Shown here in pieces: positions 10,061 to 18,789 of a stretch of 64,000 bases of DNA (the first letter of the stretch is position 1; each line of letters begins with the position of its first letter). The notes under the pieces were generated by a model that saw only the letters and a list, made by a program, of their open reading frames with translations, was not told where the DNA came from and did not search any database. Source of the stretch: Telluria antibiotica (lineage in GTDB: Bacteria; Pseudomonadota; Gammaproteobacteria; Burkholderiales; Burkholderiaceae_D); NCBI RefSeq assembly GCF_011682055.1, contig NZ_JAAQOM010000005.1, positions 1 to 64,000 on the forward strand, given 5' to 3'. The position numbers and the translations under genes were made by a program.

Positions 10061-11272
10061 ATGAATTCCCCAGCTTCTGCCAGCATCTTCAGCGCCATCG
10101 CCATGGCTCCCCGCGATCCGATCCTCGGCATCACCGAGGCCTTCAACGCAGATACGAACCCCGCCAAGATCAATCTGGGCGTGGGCGTCTACTACGATGA
10201 CAACGGGAAAGTGCCGCTGCTGCAATGCGTTCAGCAAGCGGAAGCGAAGTTGATTGCGCAGCCGACGCCGCGTACCTACCTGCCGATCGAGGGCCTGGGC
10301 GCGTACGACAAGGCTGTGCAAGAACTGGTATTTGGTGCCGACAGCGCCGTAATTCAAGAGAAACGTGCGGTCACCGTGCAAGCCATCGGCGGCACCGGCG
10401 CGCTGAAGATCGGCGCCGACTTCCTGAAGCGCTTTTCGCCGGACTCGCAAGTCTACATCAGCGACCCGAGCTGGGAAAACCACCGCGCGCTGTTCGAAAG
10501 CGCCGGCTTCACCGTCAACAACTACGCGTACTACGACGACGCCACGCACGGCGTCAACTTCGAAGGCATGCTGGCCTCGTTGAAAGCGATGCCTGAAGGT
10601 TCCGTCGTCGTCCTGCACGCCTGCTGCCACAACCCGACCGGCGCCGAACTGAACGCCGACCAGTGGGGCCAGGTGATCGACATCGTCCGCGCCAACAACC
10701 TGATTCCGTTCCTCGACATGGCCTACCAGGGCTTCGGCGACGGCATCGCGGAAGACGGCGCCGTCGTGCGCCGCTTCACCCAGACCGCGGGCCCGCTGCT
10801 CGTGTCGAACTCGTTCTCGAAGTCGTTCTCGCTGTACGGCGAGCGCGTGGGCGCGCTGTCCGTCGTCGCCTCGACGGCGGAAGAGGCCGCTCGCCTGCTG
10901 TCGCAGCTGAAGCGTATCGTCCGCACCAATTACTCGAACCCGCCGACGCACGGCGGCAAGGTCGTCGCGACCGTCCTGTCCACGCCGGAACTGCGCCAGC
11001 TGTGGGAAGACGAGCTGGCCGGCATGCGCGTCCGCATCAAGCAGATGCGCGACGAGCTGGTCAAGAAACTGGCCGAAAAGGCACCGGGCAAGGACTTCGG
11101 CTTCGTGCGCAAGCAGGTCGGCATGTTCTCGTACTCGGGCCTGACGAAGGACCAGGTCGAGAAGCTGCGCGCCGAATCGATCTACGCCGTGGACACGGGC
11201 CGCATCTGCGTGGCCGCGCTGAACTCGAAGAACATCGATACCGTCGTTGACGCGATCGCAAAAGTTCTCTAA
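10061..11272 (+). CDS. tyrB: Aromatic/aspartate aminotransferase (class I, fold type I)
   Basis: A 403-residue PLP enzyme closest to the TyrB/AspC group that transfers amino groups between aromatic amino acids or aspartate and 2-oxoglutarate. The frame is open from 9920, but the ATG at 10061 (MNSPASASIFSAIAMAPRDP) matches the family N-terminus. The PLP lysine is Lys254 in SNSFSKSFSLYGERVGAL. The N-terminal NLGVGVYYDD and the ACCHNPTGAEL loop are also typical. TyrB fits better than AspC by overall feel, but substrate choice cannot be settled from sequence alone. Confidence 0.88.
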   Translation: MNSPASASIFSAIAMAPRDPILGITEAFNADTNPAKINLGVGVYYDDNGKVPLLQCVQQAEAKLIAQPTPRTYLPIEGLGAYDKAVQELVFGADSAVIQEKRAVTVQAIGGTGALKIGADFLKRFSPDSQVYISDPSWENHRALFESAGFTVNNYAYYDDATHGVNFEGMLASLKAMPEGSVVVLHACCHNPTGAELNADQWGQVIDIVRANNLIPFLDMAYQGFGDGIAEDGAVVRRFTQTAGPLLVSNSFSKSFSLYGERVGALSVVASTAEEAARLLSQLKRIVRTNYSNPPTHGGKVVATVLSTPELRQLWEDELAGMRVRIKQMRDELVKKLAEKAPGKDFGFVRKQVGMFSYSGLTKDQVEKLRAESIYAVDTGRICVAALNSKNIDTVVDAIAKVL

Positions 11273-11282
11273 ACTCTTGCTT

Positions 11283-11318
11283 CTTTCGCTGCGGCATCTG
11301 TCGTAGCGAAAGATCTTT
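11283..11318 (+). terminator. Possible terminator after the aminotransferase gene
   Basis: An 8-bp perfect stem CTTTCGCT/AGCGAAAG with a 13-base loop, followed by ATCTTTT. It ends directly before the first tRNA-Asn, so it would separate that gene from aminotransferase read-through. Confidence 0.5.
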
Positions 11319-11394
11319 TCCCTGATAGCTCAGTCGGTAGAGCGACGGACTGTTAATCCGCAGGTCCCTGGTTCGAGTCCAGGTCGGGGAGCCA
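11319..11394 (+). tRNA. tRNA-Asn (GTT), copy 1
   Basis: A 76-base tRNA with encoded CCA. Acceptor stem TCCCTGA pairs with TCGGGGA, discriminator G. The anticodon arm reads CGGACTGTTAATCCG with GTT as anticodon; the T arm contains GGTTCGAGTCC. It is identical to the copies at 11479, 15575 and 18003. No clear -10 element was found in front of this copy. Confidence 0.97.
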
Positions 11395-11460
11395 AGATTC
11401 AAAGCCTCGGTAGGGCGTGCACGATAGGCAACTTGCCTGTGCAAGCGCAGTACCAGAGGC

Positions 11461-11466
11461 TATAAT
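11461..11466 (+). promoter_or_regulatory. -10 element of tRNA-Asn copy 2
   Basis: A perfect TATAAT placed 12 bases before the tRNA start. The best upstream match for a -35 box (TTGCCT at 11433) is too far away, so only the -10 is called. Confidence 0.6.
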
Positions 11467-11478
11467 AGCAACACCTAT

Positions 11479-11554
11479 TCCCTGATAGCTCAGTCGGTAG
11501 AGCGACGGACTGTTAATCCGCAGGTCCCTGGTTCGAGTCCAGGTCGGGGAGCCA
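11479..11554 (+). tRNA. tRNA-Asn (GTT), copy 2
   Basis: Identical over all 76 bases to copy 1, which ends 84 bases upstream. It has its own -10 element and its own downstream terminator, so it looks like an independent transcription unit. Confidence 0.97.
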
Positions 11555-11562
11555 GAATTCAA

Positions 11563-11593
11563 AAAGGGCATCGAGAAATCGATGCCCTTTTTT
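11563..11593 (+). terminator. Rho-independent terminator of tRNA-Asn copy 2
   Basis: A 12-bp perfect stem AAAGGGCATCGA/TCGATGCCCTTT with a GAAA tetraloop, running into a T tract. It lies 8 bases after the CCA end of the tRNA. Confidence 0.92.
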
Positions 11594-11739
11594 CGTTTTG
11601 GCGTCCTTGCCGGCCAGGCCCGCCACGCTTCACGTCACGGGATTTTCGAAGCCACCTGTCGAAAAACGGAATTGAACTCATGCATGCGATTGCCAATGAT
11701 GTGTTCTTTGGTCCGTTGTACGACTATGTGGAGTGAGGA

Positions 11740-13932
11740 ATGAACAAGACAGTGATGTGCCTCGTGGTGGCCGTCGCCACGGCGCTGGCGGGATGTGGTG
11801 GCGGTGGCGGGGCCTCGGCGGCTACGAGCGGCTCGGGTGGCACCACCGGCACGGGCGGCACCACGGGGACGGGAACACCGAGCCAGCCGGCGACAACCAG
11901 CGTCGGCGCCGTGAACGCGACCGGTGCCGATTTCGCGACCGCAGCCACGCCGCACCTGAACCAGCAAGCCTATTTCCAGGTTACGGGCAGCAACCTGCCC
12001 GCCGGCGTGACACTCTCCATGGACGGCTGCGCCGACATGAACACGGTCTCCACCAGCGCCACCGAGGTGCGCTTCAAGTGCACGCCGGTGGGCGTGGCCG
12101 GCACCCGGGCCGTCACGGTGATGGACAAGCCGGGCGGCACGACGCTGTCCACCAGTTCGGTCGCCGTGCAGGCCGCGACGCCGGCCGGCGACGACGTGCC
12201 GCTGCCGATGCCGACCTATGGCTTCAACCTCGGCAATTCGCTTGAGGCCATCTGGGGCTATTCGGTGCCGACCCAGGCCGTGTTCAAGTCCGCCGCGAAG
12301 TCCGGATTCAACGCCGTGCGCATCCCGTGCGCCTGGATGAAGAACGCCGACGCCGCGGGCAACATCGATCCCGCGTACATGGCAAAGGTCAAGCAGGCGG
12401 TGGACTGGAGCATCGGGGAGGGGATCTACGTGATGATCAACGTCCACTGGGACGGCGGCTGGTTCGACAGCAATATCGGCGACACGGTCGACCCCGCGCT
12501 GGACGCGAAAGTGCGCAAGGTCTGGTCGCAGATCGCGACGACGTTCGCCGGCTACGACAACCACCTGTTGTTCGCGGCCGCAAACGAGCCGGACATCAAG
12601 ACGCCCACGAAGATGAAGACGCTGATGTCGTACTACCAGACCTTCGTCGACACGGTGCGCGCCGCCGGCGGCAAGAACCCCAGCCGGTGGCTCATCCTGC
12701 CGATCCAGGGCGACGCGTCGTGGATCGCCGGCATGCCGGCCGACTCGACGCCGCATCGCCTGATGCTCGAATTCCACAACTACACGCCGTCGCTGTTCAC
12801 GATCATTCACGAGGATCAATCGTGGGGCAAGGCCATCTATTACTGGGGTACTGCGTATCACAACCCGGCCGACCCGACCCGGAACGCGACGTTCGGCGAG
12901 GAGGGCGACATCGACTGGGGCTTCCAGCAGTTGAAGGAACAGTTCGTCGACAAGGGCATCCCCGTGCTGATCGGCGAATTCCAGGCGGCGTCGACGCCGG
13001 GCCTGACGGGCGATGCGAAGACGTGGAACAGTGCGTCCGCGCTCTACTGGAACAAGTTCGTGGGCGATTCCGCGCGCGCGCACGGCCTCAGCCCGTTCTA
13101 CTGGAGCACGCCGAACGCGCCGTTCACGTACGACAGCGCCGGCACCATCACGAGCCCGGACGTCGTCAGCGTCCTGACCGGCGGCGCCGCACCGCCGCCG
13201 CCGAACGGCGCACCGTATGCGGTGACGGGGCTCGCCGCGACGGGCGGCACGGGAAAGGTGTCGCTGGCATGGAATGCCGTCGCCGGCGCCGCCAGCTACA
13301 GCCTCTACCGCACGTCGAAGTCGGGCTCCGAGCCGGCCACGGCGTCCGTCACCGGCATCACGGGCACGTCGTACACGGATACCGGCCTGAACGACGGCAC
13401 CACGTATTACTACCGGGTCGTCGCCGTCAACGGTTCGGGCGCATCCGGCTTCTCGACGGAAGCGCATGCGGCCACGTCCGGCACCAACCCCGATCCGGCG
13501 CAGTTCTCGTTCGAAACCGACGCCCGGGCATGGACGCCGAGCGGCGCGCAGATCAGCGGCGTCGCCACGTCCACCGCCCAGCACTATGCGGGCAGGCAGT
13601 CGATGGCGGTGAATTTCGGCGGCACGTCGGGCGGGACGTCGTCGGTGGATGCGAGCTATATTGTCGTTGCTCCTGGCGCGGCGGTGACGTTCCACGTGTG
13701 GGTCCCGGCCGGCAGTGCGATCACGACGATCGAGCCGTACGCGACGGACTACAACTGGGGCTGGACCTCGAATCCGACCGGCAGCTTCACGACCGGTGCG
13801 TGGAACACGGTGACGCTCACCGTGCCGCCGACCGCCATCACGCCCCTCAACCGGCTCGGCCTGCGATTCACGACCAGTGGCGCGTGGACCGGTTCCGTCT
13901 ACGTCGATTCGATCGACTGGACGGCGCCGTAG
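11740..13932 (+). CDS. GH5 endoglucanase-like lipoprotein with FN3 and C-terminal carbohydrate-binding module
   Basis: A 730-residue secreted glycoside hydrolase. The signal peptide ends at lipobox LAGC, followed by a Gly/Thr-rich linker. Residues of about 50-150 form an Ig-like domain. The GH5 catalytic domain spans about 155-480, with acid/base Glu283 in AANEPD and nucleophile Glu413 in VLIGEFQA, plus VRIPCAW and VMINVHWDGGW. An FN3 domain (about 488-580) and a jelly-roll-type binding module (about 585-730, rich in Trp near the end) follow. Likely substrate is cellulose or another beta-glucan; a mannanase cannot be excluded. Confidence 0.92.
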   Translation: MNKTVMCLVVAVATALAGCGGGGGASAATSGSGGTTGTGGTTGTGTPSQPATTSVGAVNATGADFATAATPHLNQQAYFQVTGSNLPAGVTLSMDGCADMNTVSTSATEVRFKCTPVGVAGTRAVTVMDKPGGTTLSTSSVAVQAATPAGDDVPLPMPTYGFNLGNSLEAIWGYSVPTQAVFKSAAKSGFNAVRIPCAWMKNADAAGNIDPAYMAKVKQAVDWSIGEGIYVMINVHWDGGWFDSNIGDTVDPALDAKVRKVWSQIATTFAGYDNHLLFAAANEPDIKTPTKMKTLMSYYQTFVDTVRAAGGKNPSRWLILPIQGDASWIAGMPADSTPHRLMLEFHNYTPSLFTIIHEDQSWGKAIYYWGTAYHNPADPTRNATFGEEGDIDWGFQQLKEQFVDKGIPVLIGEFQAASTPGLTGDAKTWNSASALYWNKFVGDSARAHGLSPFYWSTPNAPFTYDSAGTITSPDVVSVLTGGAAPPPPNGAPYAVTGLAATGGTGKVSLAWNAVAGAASYSLYRTSKSGSEPATASVTGITGTSYTDTGLNDGTTYYYRVVAVNGSGASGFSTEAHAATSGTNPDPAQFSFETDARAWTPSGAQISGVATSTAQHYAGRQSMAVNFGGTSGGTSSVDASYIVVAPGAAVTFHVWVPAGSAITTIEPYATDYNWGWTSNPTGSFTTGAWNTVTLTVPPTAITPLNRLGLRFTTSGAWTGSVYVDSIDWTAP

Positions 13933-13962
13933 GAACCTATCGTTCGCGAACCGGAAGCGTTT

Positions 13963-13987
13963 GGTGGGCACGGGGTGCCCACCCTAC
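13963..13987 (+). repeat. REP-like hairpin, A subtype, forward
   Basis: Stem GGTGGGCA/TGCCCACC around loop CGGGG, then CTAC. It is the left bookend of the 18-bp minisatellite and lies 30 bases after the GH5 gene. Confidence 0.85.
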
Positions 13988-14221
13988 AATGTTCGCATTG
14001 CCGTAAATGTTCGCATTGCCGTAAATGTTCGCATTGCCGTAAATGTTCGCATTGCCGTAAATGTTCGCATTGCCGTAAATGTTCGCATTGCCGTGAATGT
14101 TCGCGTTGCCGTGAATGTTCGCATTGCCGTGAATGTTCGCATTGCCGTGAATGTTCGCATTGCCGTGAATGTTCGCATTGCCGTAAATGTTCGCATTGCC
14201 GTAAATGTTCGCATTGCCGTA
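13988..14221 (+). repeat. 18-bp minisatellite, 13 units
   Basis: Thirteen tandem copies of AATGTTCGCATTGCCGTA with almost no decay. Units 1-5 and 11-13 have A at the last variable position; the block in between has G instead, and one unit has GCG for GCA. Because 18 is divisible by three, five of six frames stay open across it, giving long but meaningless ORFs. REP-like hairpins in opposite orientation flank both ends. Confidence 0.95.
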
Positions 14222-14243
14222 GGGTGGGCACCCCGTGCCCGCC
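14218..14243 (-). repeat. REP-like hairpin, A subtype, reverse
   Basis: The same element as at 13963, on the other strand, with one stem mismatch (GCCCGCC). It is the right bookend of the minisatellite and stands just after the purT stop codon. Confidence 0.8.
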
Positions 14244-14249
14244 ATCACA

Positions 14250-15461
14250 TCAGCGGCCCGAGACCGGTTTCACTTTCGCGGCCGCTTCCAGCGCCCGCGC
14301 GCGCGCCGTGTCGACGTCGTCGGCGGTCGCCAGCGCCACGGCCATGCGGCGGCGCGCGAACGATTCCGGTTTGCCGAACAGGCGGATGTCGCTGCCCGGC
14401 ACGCGCAGCGCGTCCGCGACGCCTTCGAACGCGATGCCCGCTTCCTCCAACTGGCCGTAGATCACGGCGGAGGCGCCGGGCGCGCGCAGCGCCGTGTTCA
14501 CGGGCAGGCCGAGAATCGCCTTCGCGTGCAGTTCGAACTCGCTCTGCACCTGCGTGGCCATCGTGACCATGCCCGTGTCGTGCGGGCGCGGGCTCACTTC
14601 CGAGAACCACACCATGTCGCCCTTGACGAACAGCTCGACGCCGAACACCCCCTGGCCGCCCAGGTTCGCCGTGACCTTTTCCGCGATCTCCTGCGCGCGC
14701 TGCAGCGCGAGCGGCGCCATCGGCTGCGGCTGCCACGACTCGACGTAGTCGCCATGCACCTGCTTGTGGCCGATCGGCTCGCAGAAGCGCGTCTCGACGT
14801 TGCCGTCGGCGCCGACGGCGCGCACGGTCAGCAACGTGATCTCGTAGTCGAAATCGATGAAGCCCTCGACGATGACGCGGCCCGCATCCACGCGCCCGCC
14901 GGACGCGGCGTAGTTCCACGCGTTCTCGACGTCGGCCGCGCTGTCCAGCTTCGATTGGCCCTTGCCCGACGACGACATCACGGGCTTCACGACGTTCGGA
15001 AAACCGATCTCGGCACACGCGGCCTTCAGCTCGTCGAGGCTCGACGCGAAGCGGTAGGGCGACGTCGCCAGGCCGAGTTCCTCGGCAGCGAGGCGGCGGA
15101 TGCCTTCGCGATTCATCGTCAGCTGCGCGGCGCGCGCGGTCGGGATGCAGGTGATGATGCCGGCCGCTTCCAGCTCGGCCAGCTTGGCCGTCGCGATCGC
15201 CTCGATCTCGGGCACGACGAGGTCCGGCCGCTCGCGCTCGATCAGCGCGGCCAGCGCGTCGCCGTCCGTCATGTCGATCACGTGCGCGCGGTGCGCGACC
15301 TGGTGGCCGGGCGCGTTCGGATAGCGGTCGACGGCGATCACCTCGATACCGAGGCGTTGCAGCGACATGATGACTTCCTTGCCGAGCTCGCCGGAGCCGA
15401 GCAGCATGACTTTCGTTGCGGAAGGGGAGAGCGGGGTGCCGAGGGTGCGTGCAGTCGTCAT
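14250..15461 (-). CDS. purT: Formate-dependent phosphoribosylglycinamide formyltransferase PurT
   Basis: A 403-residue ATP-grasp enzyme that makes formyl-GAR from GAR, formate and ATP in purine synthesis, independent of folate. The ATG at 15461 starts [20 protein letters not shown], matching the family N-terminus; a GTG seven codons upstream is also possible, and neither has a clear ribosome site. Visible features: nucleotide-binding [21 protein letters not shown]-grasp loop [20 protein letters not shown] and the metal-binding region [15 protein letters not shown]. Length is normal. Confidence 0.96.
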   Translation of the reverse strand: MTTARTLGTPLSPSATKVMLLGSGELGKEVIMSLQRLGIEVIAVDRYPNAPGHQVAHRAHVIDMTDGDALAALIERERPDLVVPEIEAIATAKLAELEAAGIITCIPTARAAQLTMNREGIRRLAAEELGLATSPYRFASSLDELKAACAEIGFPNVVKPVMSSSGKGQSKLDSAADVENAWNYAASGGRVDAGRVIVEGFIDFDYEITLLTVRAVGADGNVETRFCEPIGHKQVHGDYVESWQPQPMAPLALQRAQEIAEKVTANLGGQGVFGVELFVKGDMVWFSEVSPRPHDTGMVTMATQVQSEFELHAKAILGLPVNTALRAPGASAVIYGQLEEAGIAFEGVADALRVPGSDIRLFGKPESFARRRMAVALATADDVDTARARALEAAAKVKPVSGR

Positions 15462-15535
15462 TGGGAAATAAGGGTGGGTCACAAAGAGTGGCGACTATAG
15501 CAAACCACGCCGCCGGGCGCACGCCAGGCCGGCAT

Positions 15536-15563
15536 TTGGCAATCGCCGATTTCCTGCTATAAT
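15536..15563 (+). promoter_or_regulatory. Promoter of tRNA-Asn copy 3
   Basis: TTGGCA at 15536 and TATAAT at 15558, separated by 16 bases; the tRNA begins 12 bases after the -10 box. Confidence 0.8.
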
Positions 15564-15574
15564 ATTGCCTCAAT

Positions 15575-15650
15575 TCCCTGATAGCTCAGTCGGTAGAGCG
15601 ACGGACTGTTAATCCGCAGGTCCCTGGTTCGAGTCCAGGTCGGGGAGCCA
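15575..15650 (+). tRNA. tRNA-Asn (GTT), copy 3
   Basis: Identical to the other three copies. It sits between divergently placed purT and the serine hydrolase gene, with its own promoter and terminator. Confidence 0.97.
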
Positions 15651-15656
15651 GAATGC

Positions 15657-15687
15657 AAGGCCTTGCGAGCGATCGCAAGGCCTTTTT
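15657..15687 (+). terminator. Rho-independent terminator of tRNA-Asn copy 3
   Basis: A perfect 12-bp stem AAGGCCTTGCGA/TCGCAAGGCCTT, tetraloop GCGA, followed by a T tract. The serine hydrolase start is 16 bases further on. Confidence 0.92.
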
Positions 15688-15702
15688 CGTTTGGGGATGC
15701 AG

Positions 15703-16887
15703 ATGATTGAAATCCTGATGGCACCAAAGCGCAGCGTCGTGGCCCTGCTGGGTATCGCGGCCCTTGCAGCCAGCCTGTTCTGGCATGCGCCCGCGTCGGC
15801 GCGCAGCGACTGTGCCGACTATTTCCTCAATCCGCAGGATCGCTATCCGCACAACACGGCCGGCGCCGCCGCGGCGCCGTTCCCGCTCAAGCCGGGCCCG
15901 GCGCTGGGCGACGTGACCTACAAGCTGCGCGACGATCCGGCCACGTACACGCTCGAGCAATACCTGACGAAATTTTGCACCACCGGATTTCTGGTCCTGA
16001 AAGACGACCGGATCGTATTCGAGCGCTATTTCCAGGGCCGCAAGCCGAGCGACAGCCTGCTGTCCGCCTCGATATCGAAATCGATACTCGCGTTGTTGAT
16101 GGGAATCGCCGTCGGGGACGGCAAGCTGGCGCTCGACGACAGAGTCGCGACGGTGCTGCCGGATTTCAAGGACAGTGCGTTTGCGGACGCCACGGTCGAA
16201 GACCTGCTGCGCATGTCGTCGGGCGTCGCGCTGGTGAACTCGTTCGAGCCCGGCGTGCACTCCGATAACCAGGCGCTCAATCCGATCATCGCGCCGCGCC
16301 AGAACGTGCACGACTACTTGAAGGCAAAAAAGGAGCGCGCCGCGGCGCCCGGTACGGAATTCAAATACAACGGCGCGCAAACCGCCTTGCTGGGCCTGAT
16401 CCTGGCCCGGCGCCTGAACACGAACAACCTGACCGCGTATCTCGACGACAAGCTCTGGATGCCCATGGGCGCCGAGGCGAACGGATATTGGATCAAGAAC
16501 CATGACGGTGATGAGGGCGTGCAAGGACAGTTCGCCGCAACGCTGCGCGACTACGCGCGGCTGGGCTATCTCGTCATGAACCAGGGCCGCGTGGACGGCA
16601 AGCAGATCGTCCCCGCCGACTGGATTGCGAAGATGACCGAGCTGCGGCGCGATAAACCGCAGCCGTCGCACCCGCCGTACTACGGACTGCAGATCTGGAT
16701 ACCGCAGGCGGCCGGAGGGCGCTCGATGTTCTGGGGCGTCAACGGCCAGAACATCTTTATCGATCCCGTGGCCCGGGTCGTGATCGTGCATACGGGGAAC
16801 GGTCCGCACGCGGAGTTCGACGGCAACCGGCACCTGTTCGCGTTGCGCGACGCGATTGTCCGCCACTTGAGCGCGTCCCATGACTAA
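15703..16887 (+). CDS. Serine hydrolase, beta-lactamase class C family
   Basis: A 394-residue exported protein of the serine beta-lactamase/transpeptidase fold. The ATG at 15703 has GGGG five to six bases upstream; in-frame starts at 15691 and 15697 are possible. A signal peptide ends near ASARSD. The nucleophile motif SxxK is Ser123-Ile-Ser-Lys126 in SASISKSI. The second motif appears as KYNGAQ, and a C-terminal Gly-rich strand GRSMFWGVNGQ follows. Family members include esterases and D-aminopeptidases as well as lactamases; the substrate is unknown. The next gene overlaps by 8 bases. Confidence 0.85.
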   Translation: MIEILMAPKRSVVALLGIAALAASLFWHAPASARSDCADYFLNPQDRYPHNTAGAAAAPFPLKPGPALGDVTYKLRDDPATYTLEQYLTKFCTTGFLVLKDDRIVFERYFQGRKPSDSLLSASISKSILALLMGIAVGDGKLALDDRVATVLPDFKDSAFADATVEDLLRMSSGVALVNSFEPGVHSDNQALNPIIAPRQNVHDYLKAKKERAAAPGTEFKYNGAQTALLGLILARRLNTNNLTAYLDDKLWMPMGAEANGYWIKNHDGDEGVQGQFAATLRDYARLGYLVMNQGRVDGKQIVPADWIAKMTELRRDKPQPSHPPYYGLQIWIPQAAGGRSMFWGVNGQNIFIDPVARVVIVHTGNGPHAEFDGNRHLFALRDAIVRHLSASHD

Positions 16888-17980
16888 CCTGTCTCCGCTC
16901 GCGCCGCGCGACGCCACCCGTATCGCCTGCCACGCGGCGGCGGCCGACCGCGACGGCTGGCTCCATCCCGTCCAGCAGGCGTTGATCCACCGGCGCGGCT
17001 GGTTGCGCATGCTGGCCCCGCGCGCCGTCGGCGGGGAAGAGCGTCCGCTGCCGGACGTCGTGCGGCTCGAAGAGGCGATCGCCCGCGTCGACGGCAGCAC
17101 CGGCTGGACGGTGACCTTGTGCGCCGGCGCCGGCTGGTTCGCTGGCTTCCTGCCGCCGCACCTCGCGCGCGCGATCCTGGCGACGCCGCGCGCCTGCCTC
17201 GCGGGCAGCGGCGCCCCGACAGGCCACGCGGATCGCGAGGGCGACGGCTGGCGCATCGACGGCGAGTGGGATTACGCGAGCGGCGCGCCGATGGCGACGC
17301 ACTTCACGTTCAACGCTTACTTGCGCGAGAACGGCCAACCGCTGTTCGACGCGGACGGACAGCCGCGCATGCTGGCGTTCGTGGTGCCGAAGGCCATCGT
17401 CGAGATCGTGCCGCGCTGGCGCTGCGTGGGCCTCGTCGCCACGGCGTCGCACGCCTACCGCGTCCGTGGCGCGTGGGTCCATGCGGACCACGGCTTCGTC
17501 ATCGACCCGGCCGCCGCGCGCGCGCAAGGCCCGCTGTACCGCTTCCCGTTCCTGCCGTTCGCGTTCGTCACGTTGGCGGCGAACGTCGCGGGCATGGCGG
17601 CCCATTTCGTCGACCTCGCGGCCGCATGCATCGCGCGCCGGCGCAACCGCTTCGGGCAGAACGAACCGCTGATCGAGGTACCGGCCGTACGCGCCGCGCT
17701 GGACGGCGCGCGCGACCGCCTGGACGACGTGCGCGGCAGATTCTATGCGCTGCTCGATGCATGCTGGGCCGACGTGGCGGCTGGCGGCAGCGTCGCGGAC
17801 GCGCAGGCCGCGCAGATGCAGGCACTCGCGCAGGAATGGGTCGCGGCGGCGCGGCACGCGGTCGACACCTTGTACCCGTACTGCGGTCTCGTCGCGGCAA
17901 GCCGGGACAGCGACATCAACCGCGTGTGGCGCGATTTCCATACGGCCTCGCAGCACGCGCTCTTGATGCCGCAGGGTTGA
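16880..17980 (+). CDS. Acyl-CoA dehydrogenase-fold flavoprotein, hydroxylase-like
   Basis: A 366-residue protein with the acyl-CoA dehydrogenase fold: a helical N-terminal domain with LAPRAVGGEERPLPDVVRLE, a central beta domain (DGWRIDGEWDYASGAPMATH), and a C-terminal helical domain with VWRDFHTASQHALL. Gly-Glu-Trp plus the absence of an evident catalytic Glu suggests the oxygen-using hydroxylase branch related to HsaA/pigment hydroxylases rather than a true fatty acyl dehydrogenase. It overlaps the serine hydrolase gene, implying cotranscription. No flavin reductase partner is adjacent. Confidence 0.75.
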   Translation: MTNLSPLAPRDATRIACHAAAADRDGWLHPVQQALIHRRGWLRMLAPRAVGGEERPLPDVVRLEEAIARVDGSTGWTVTLCAGAGWFAGFLPPHLARAILATPRACLAGSGAPTGHADREGDGWRIDGEWDYASGAPMATHFTFNAYLRENGQPLFDADGQPRMLAFVVPKAIVEIVPRWRCVGLVATASHAYRVRGAWVHADHGFVIDPAAARAQGPLYRFPFLPFAFVTLAANVAGMAAHFVDLAAACIARRRNRFGQNEPLIEVPAVRAALDGARDRLDDVRGRFYALLDACWADVAAGGSVADAQAAQMQALAQEWVAAARHAVDTLYPYCGLVAASRDSDINRVWRDFHTASQHALLMPQG

Positions 17981-17991
17981 GCCGCTATAAT
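17963..17991 (+). promoter_or_regulatory. Promoter of tRNA-Asn copy 4
   Basis: TTGATG at 17963 and TATAAT at 17986 with a 17-base spacer; the -35 box lies inside the end of the preceding gene. The tRNA starts 12 bases after the -10. Confidence 0.8.
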
Positions 17992-18002
17992 GCGGCCTCC
18001 TT

Positions 18003-18078
18003 TCCCTGATAGCTCAGTCGGTAGAGCGACGGACTGTTAATCCGCAGGTCCCTGGTTCGAGTCCAGGTCGGGGAGCCA
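18003..18078 (+). tRNA. tRNA-Asn (GTT), copy 4
   Basis: Fourth identical 76-base copy, with encoded CCA, its own promoter and a terminator. Confidence 0.97.
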
Positions 18079-18084
18079 GAATTG

Positions 18085-18122
18085 AAAAGGCCGTGTATTG
18101 TTCTGCAGTACACGGCCTTTTT
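18085..18122 (+). terminator. Rho-independent terminator of tRNA-Asn copy 4
   Basis: A 13-bp stem AAAAGGCCGTGTA/TACACGGCCTTTT with an 11-base loop and a T tract, six bases after the tRNA. Confidence 0.9.
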
Positions 18123-18151
18123 GCCGTCCAGTTCGCGACGAGGAGATGACG

Positions 18152-18700
18152 ATGTCCGGAAAGCGATCGAGCGCGCTGGCGCTGGCGGCCCTCCTGACGA
18201 GCGGCTGCACCCTGAACTCGACGGTGCCGCTGGCGACCGGCGGCGCCCCTCGTGCGGGCCGTGCCGTGATCGTCTACGGCATCGGTGTCGACGGCCCGTG
18301 GGCTTACCCCAACTTCAGCGTACAACTGACCGAATACAGCGTCGAGCAGCAGGCCATCACGGGCAATTGCTTCCGCTTCAACCGGGTCGACGCGATCGTG
18401 CCGGCCACGGCCATCGGCATCCGTTATTTCGCGTTCGACGTGGCGCCCGGCAGCTACGTGTACAGCCCCATGAACGGCGCGCAGCCGAACGGCGAGCCCG
18501 TCGCCTTCCGGGCGCCGGCGGGCCGCGCCGTCTACCTCGGCGATTTCGTCTACGGCAAGGATGGGCGTGTCACGCGGGGCGGCAATCTCGACGGGGAAAA
18601 ATCCGCGATCCGGCAGGCGCTGCCGGCCGTGCCGGACGACCTGACGGTCGCGGACACGGTCGTCGTCGCGGCACCGAAGCCGTTCCTCTGCGCGCCTTGA
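18152..18700 (+). CDS. Putative lipoprotein of unknown function
   Basis: A 182-residue protein with a signal peptide and lipobox LTSGC. The ATG at 18152 is chosen over 18146 because AGGAG then lies six bases upstream. The mature part is strand-rich (VIVYGIGVDGPW, VQLTEYSV, FAFDVAPGSYVYSP, GRAVYLGDFVYG), suggesting a small beta-sandwich. I do not recognise a named domain. It is monocistronic as far as can be seen, behind a tRNA gene. Confidence 0.7.
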   Translation: MSGKRSSALALAALLTSGCTLNSTVPLATGGAPRAGRAVIVYGIGVDGPWAYPNFSVQLTEYSVEQQAITGNCFRFNRVDAIVPATAIGIRYFAFDVAPGSYVYSPMNGAQPNGEPVAFRAPAGRAVYLGDFVYGKDGRVTRGGNLDGEKSAIRQALPAVPDDLTVADTVVVAAPKPFLCAP

Positions 18701-18755
18701 GCCGCCGCGGGCAATCCGCCGGCGTCGTCAGCAGCAAACAAAAAAACGAGCGAAA

Positions 18756-18772
18756 ATAACGAGTTACGTTAT
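18756..18772 (+). promoter_or_regulatory. Inverted repeat upstream of the YeeE/YedE gene
   Basis: ATAACG-5-CGTTAT, 17 bases before the transporter start codon, in an AT-rich patch. The position suits a repressor operator, but no regulator gene is adjacent. Confidence 0.35.
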
Positions 18773-18789
18773 TCAGAGATCGTTTTCAA

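Noticed and set aside
13877-14566. ORFs encoding VRIAVN or CSHCRK repeats
   Set aside because: They are translations of the 18-bp minisatellite, which leaves five frames open; they run into antisense purT.
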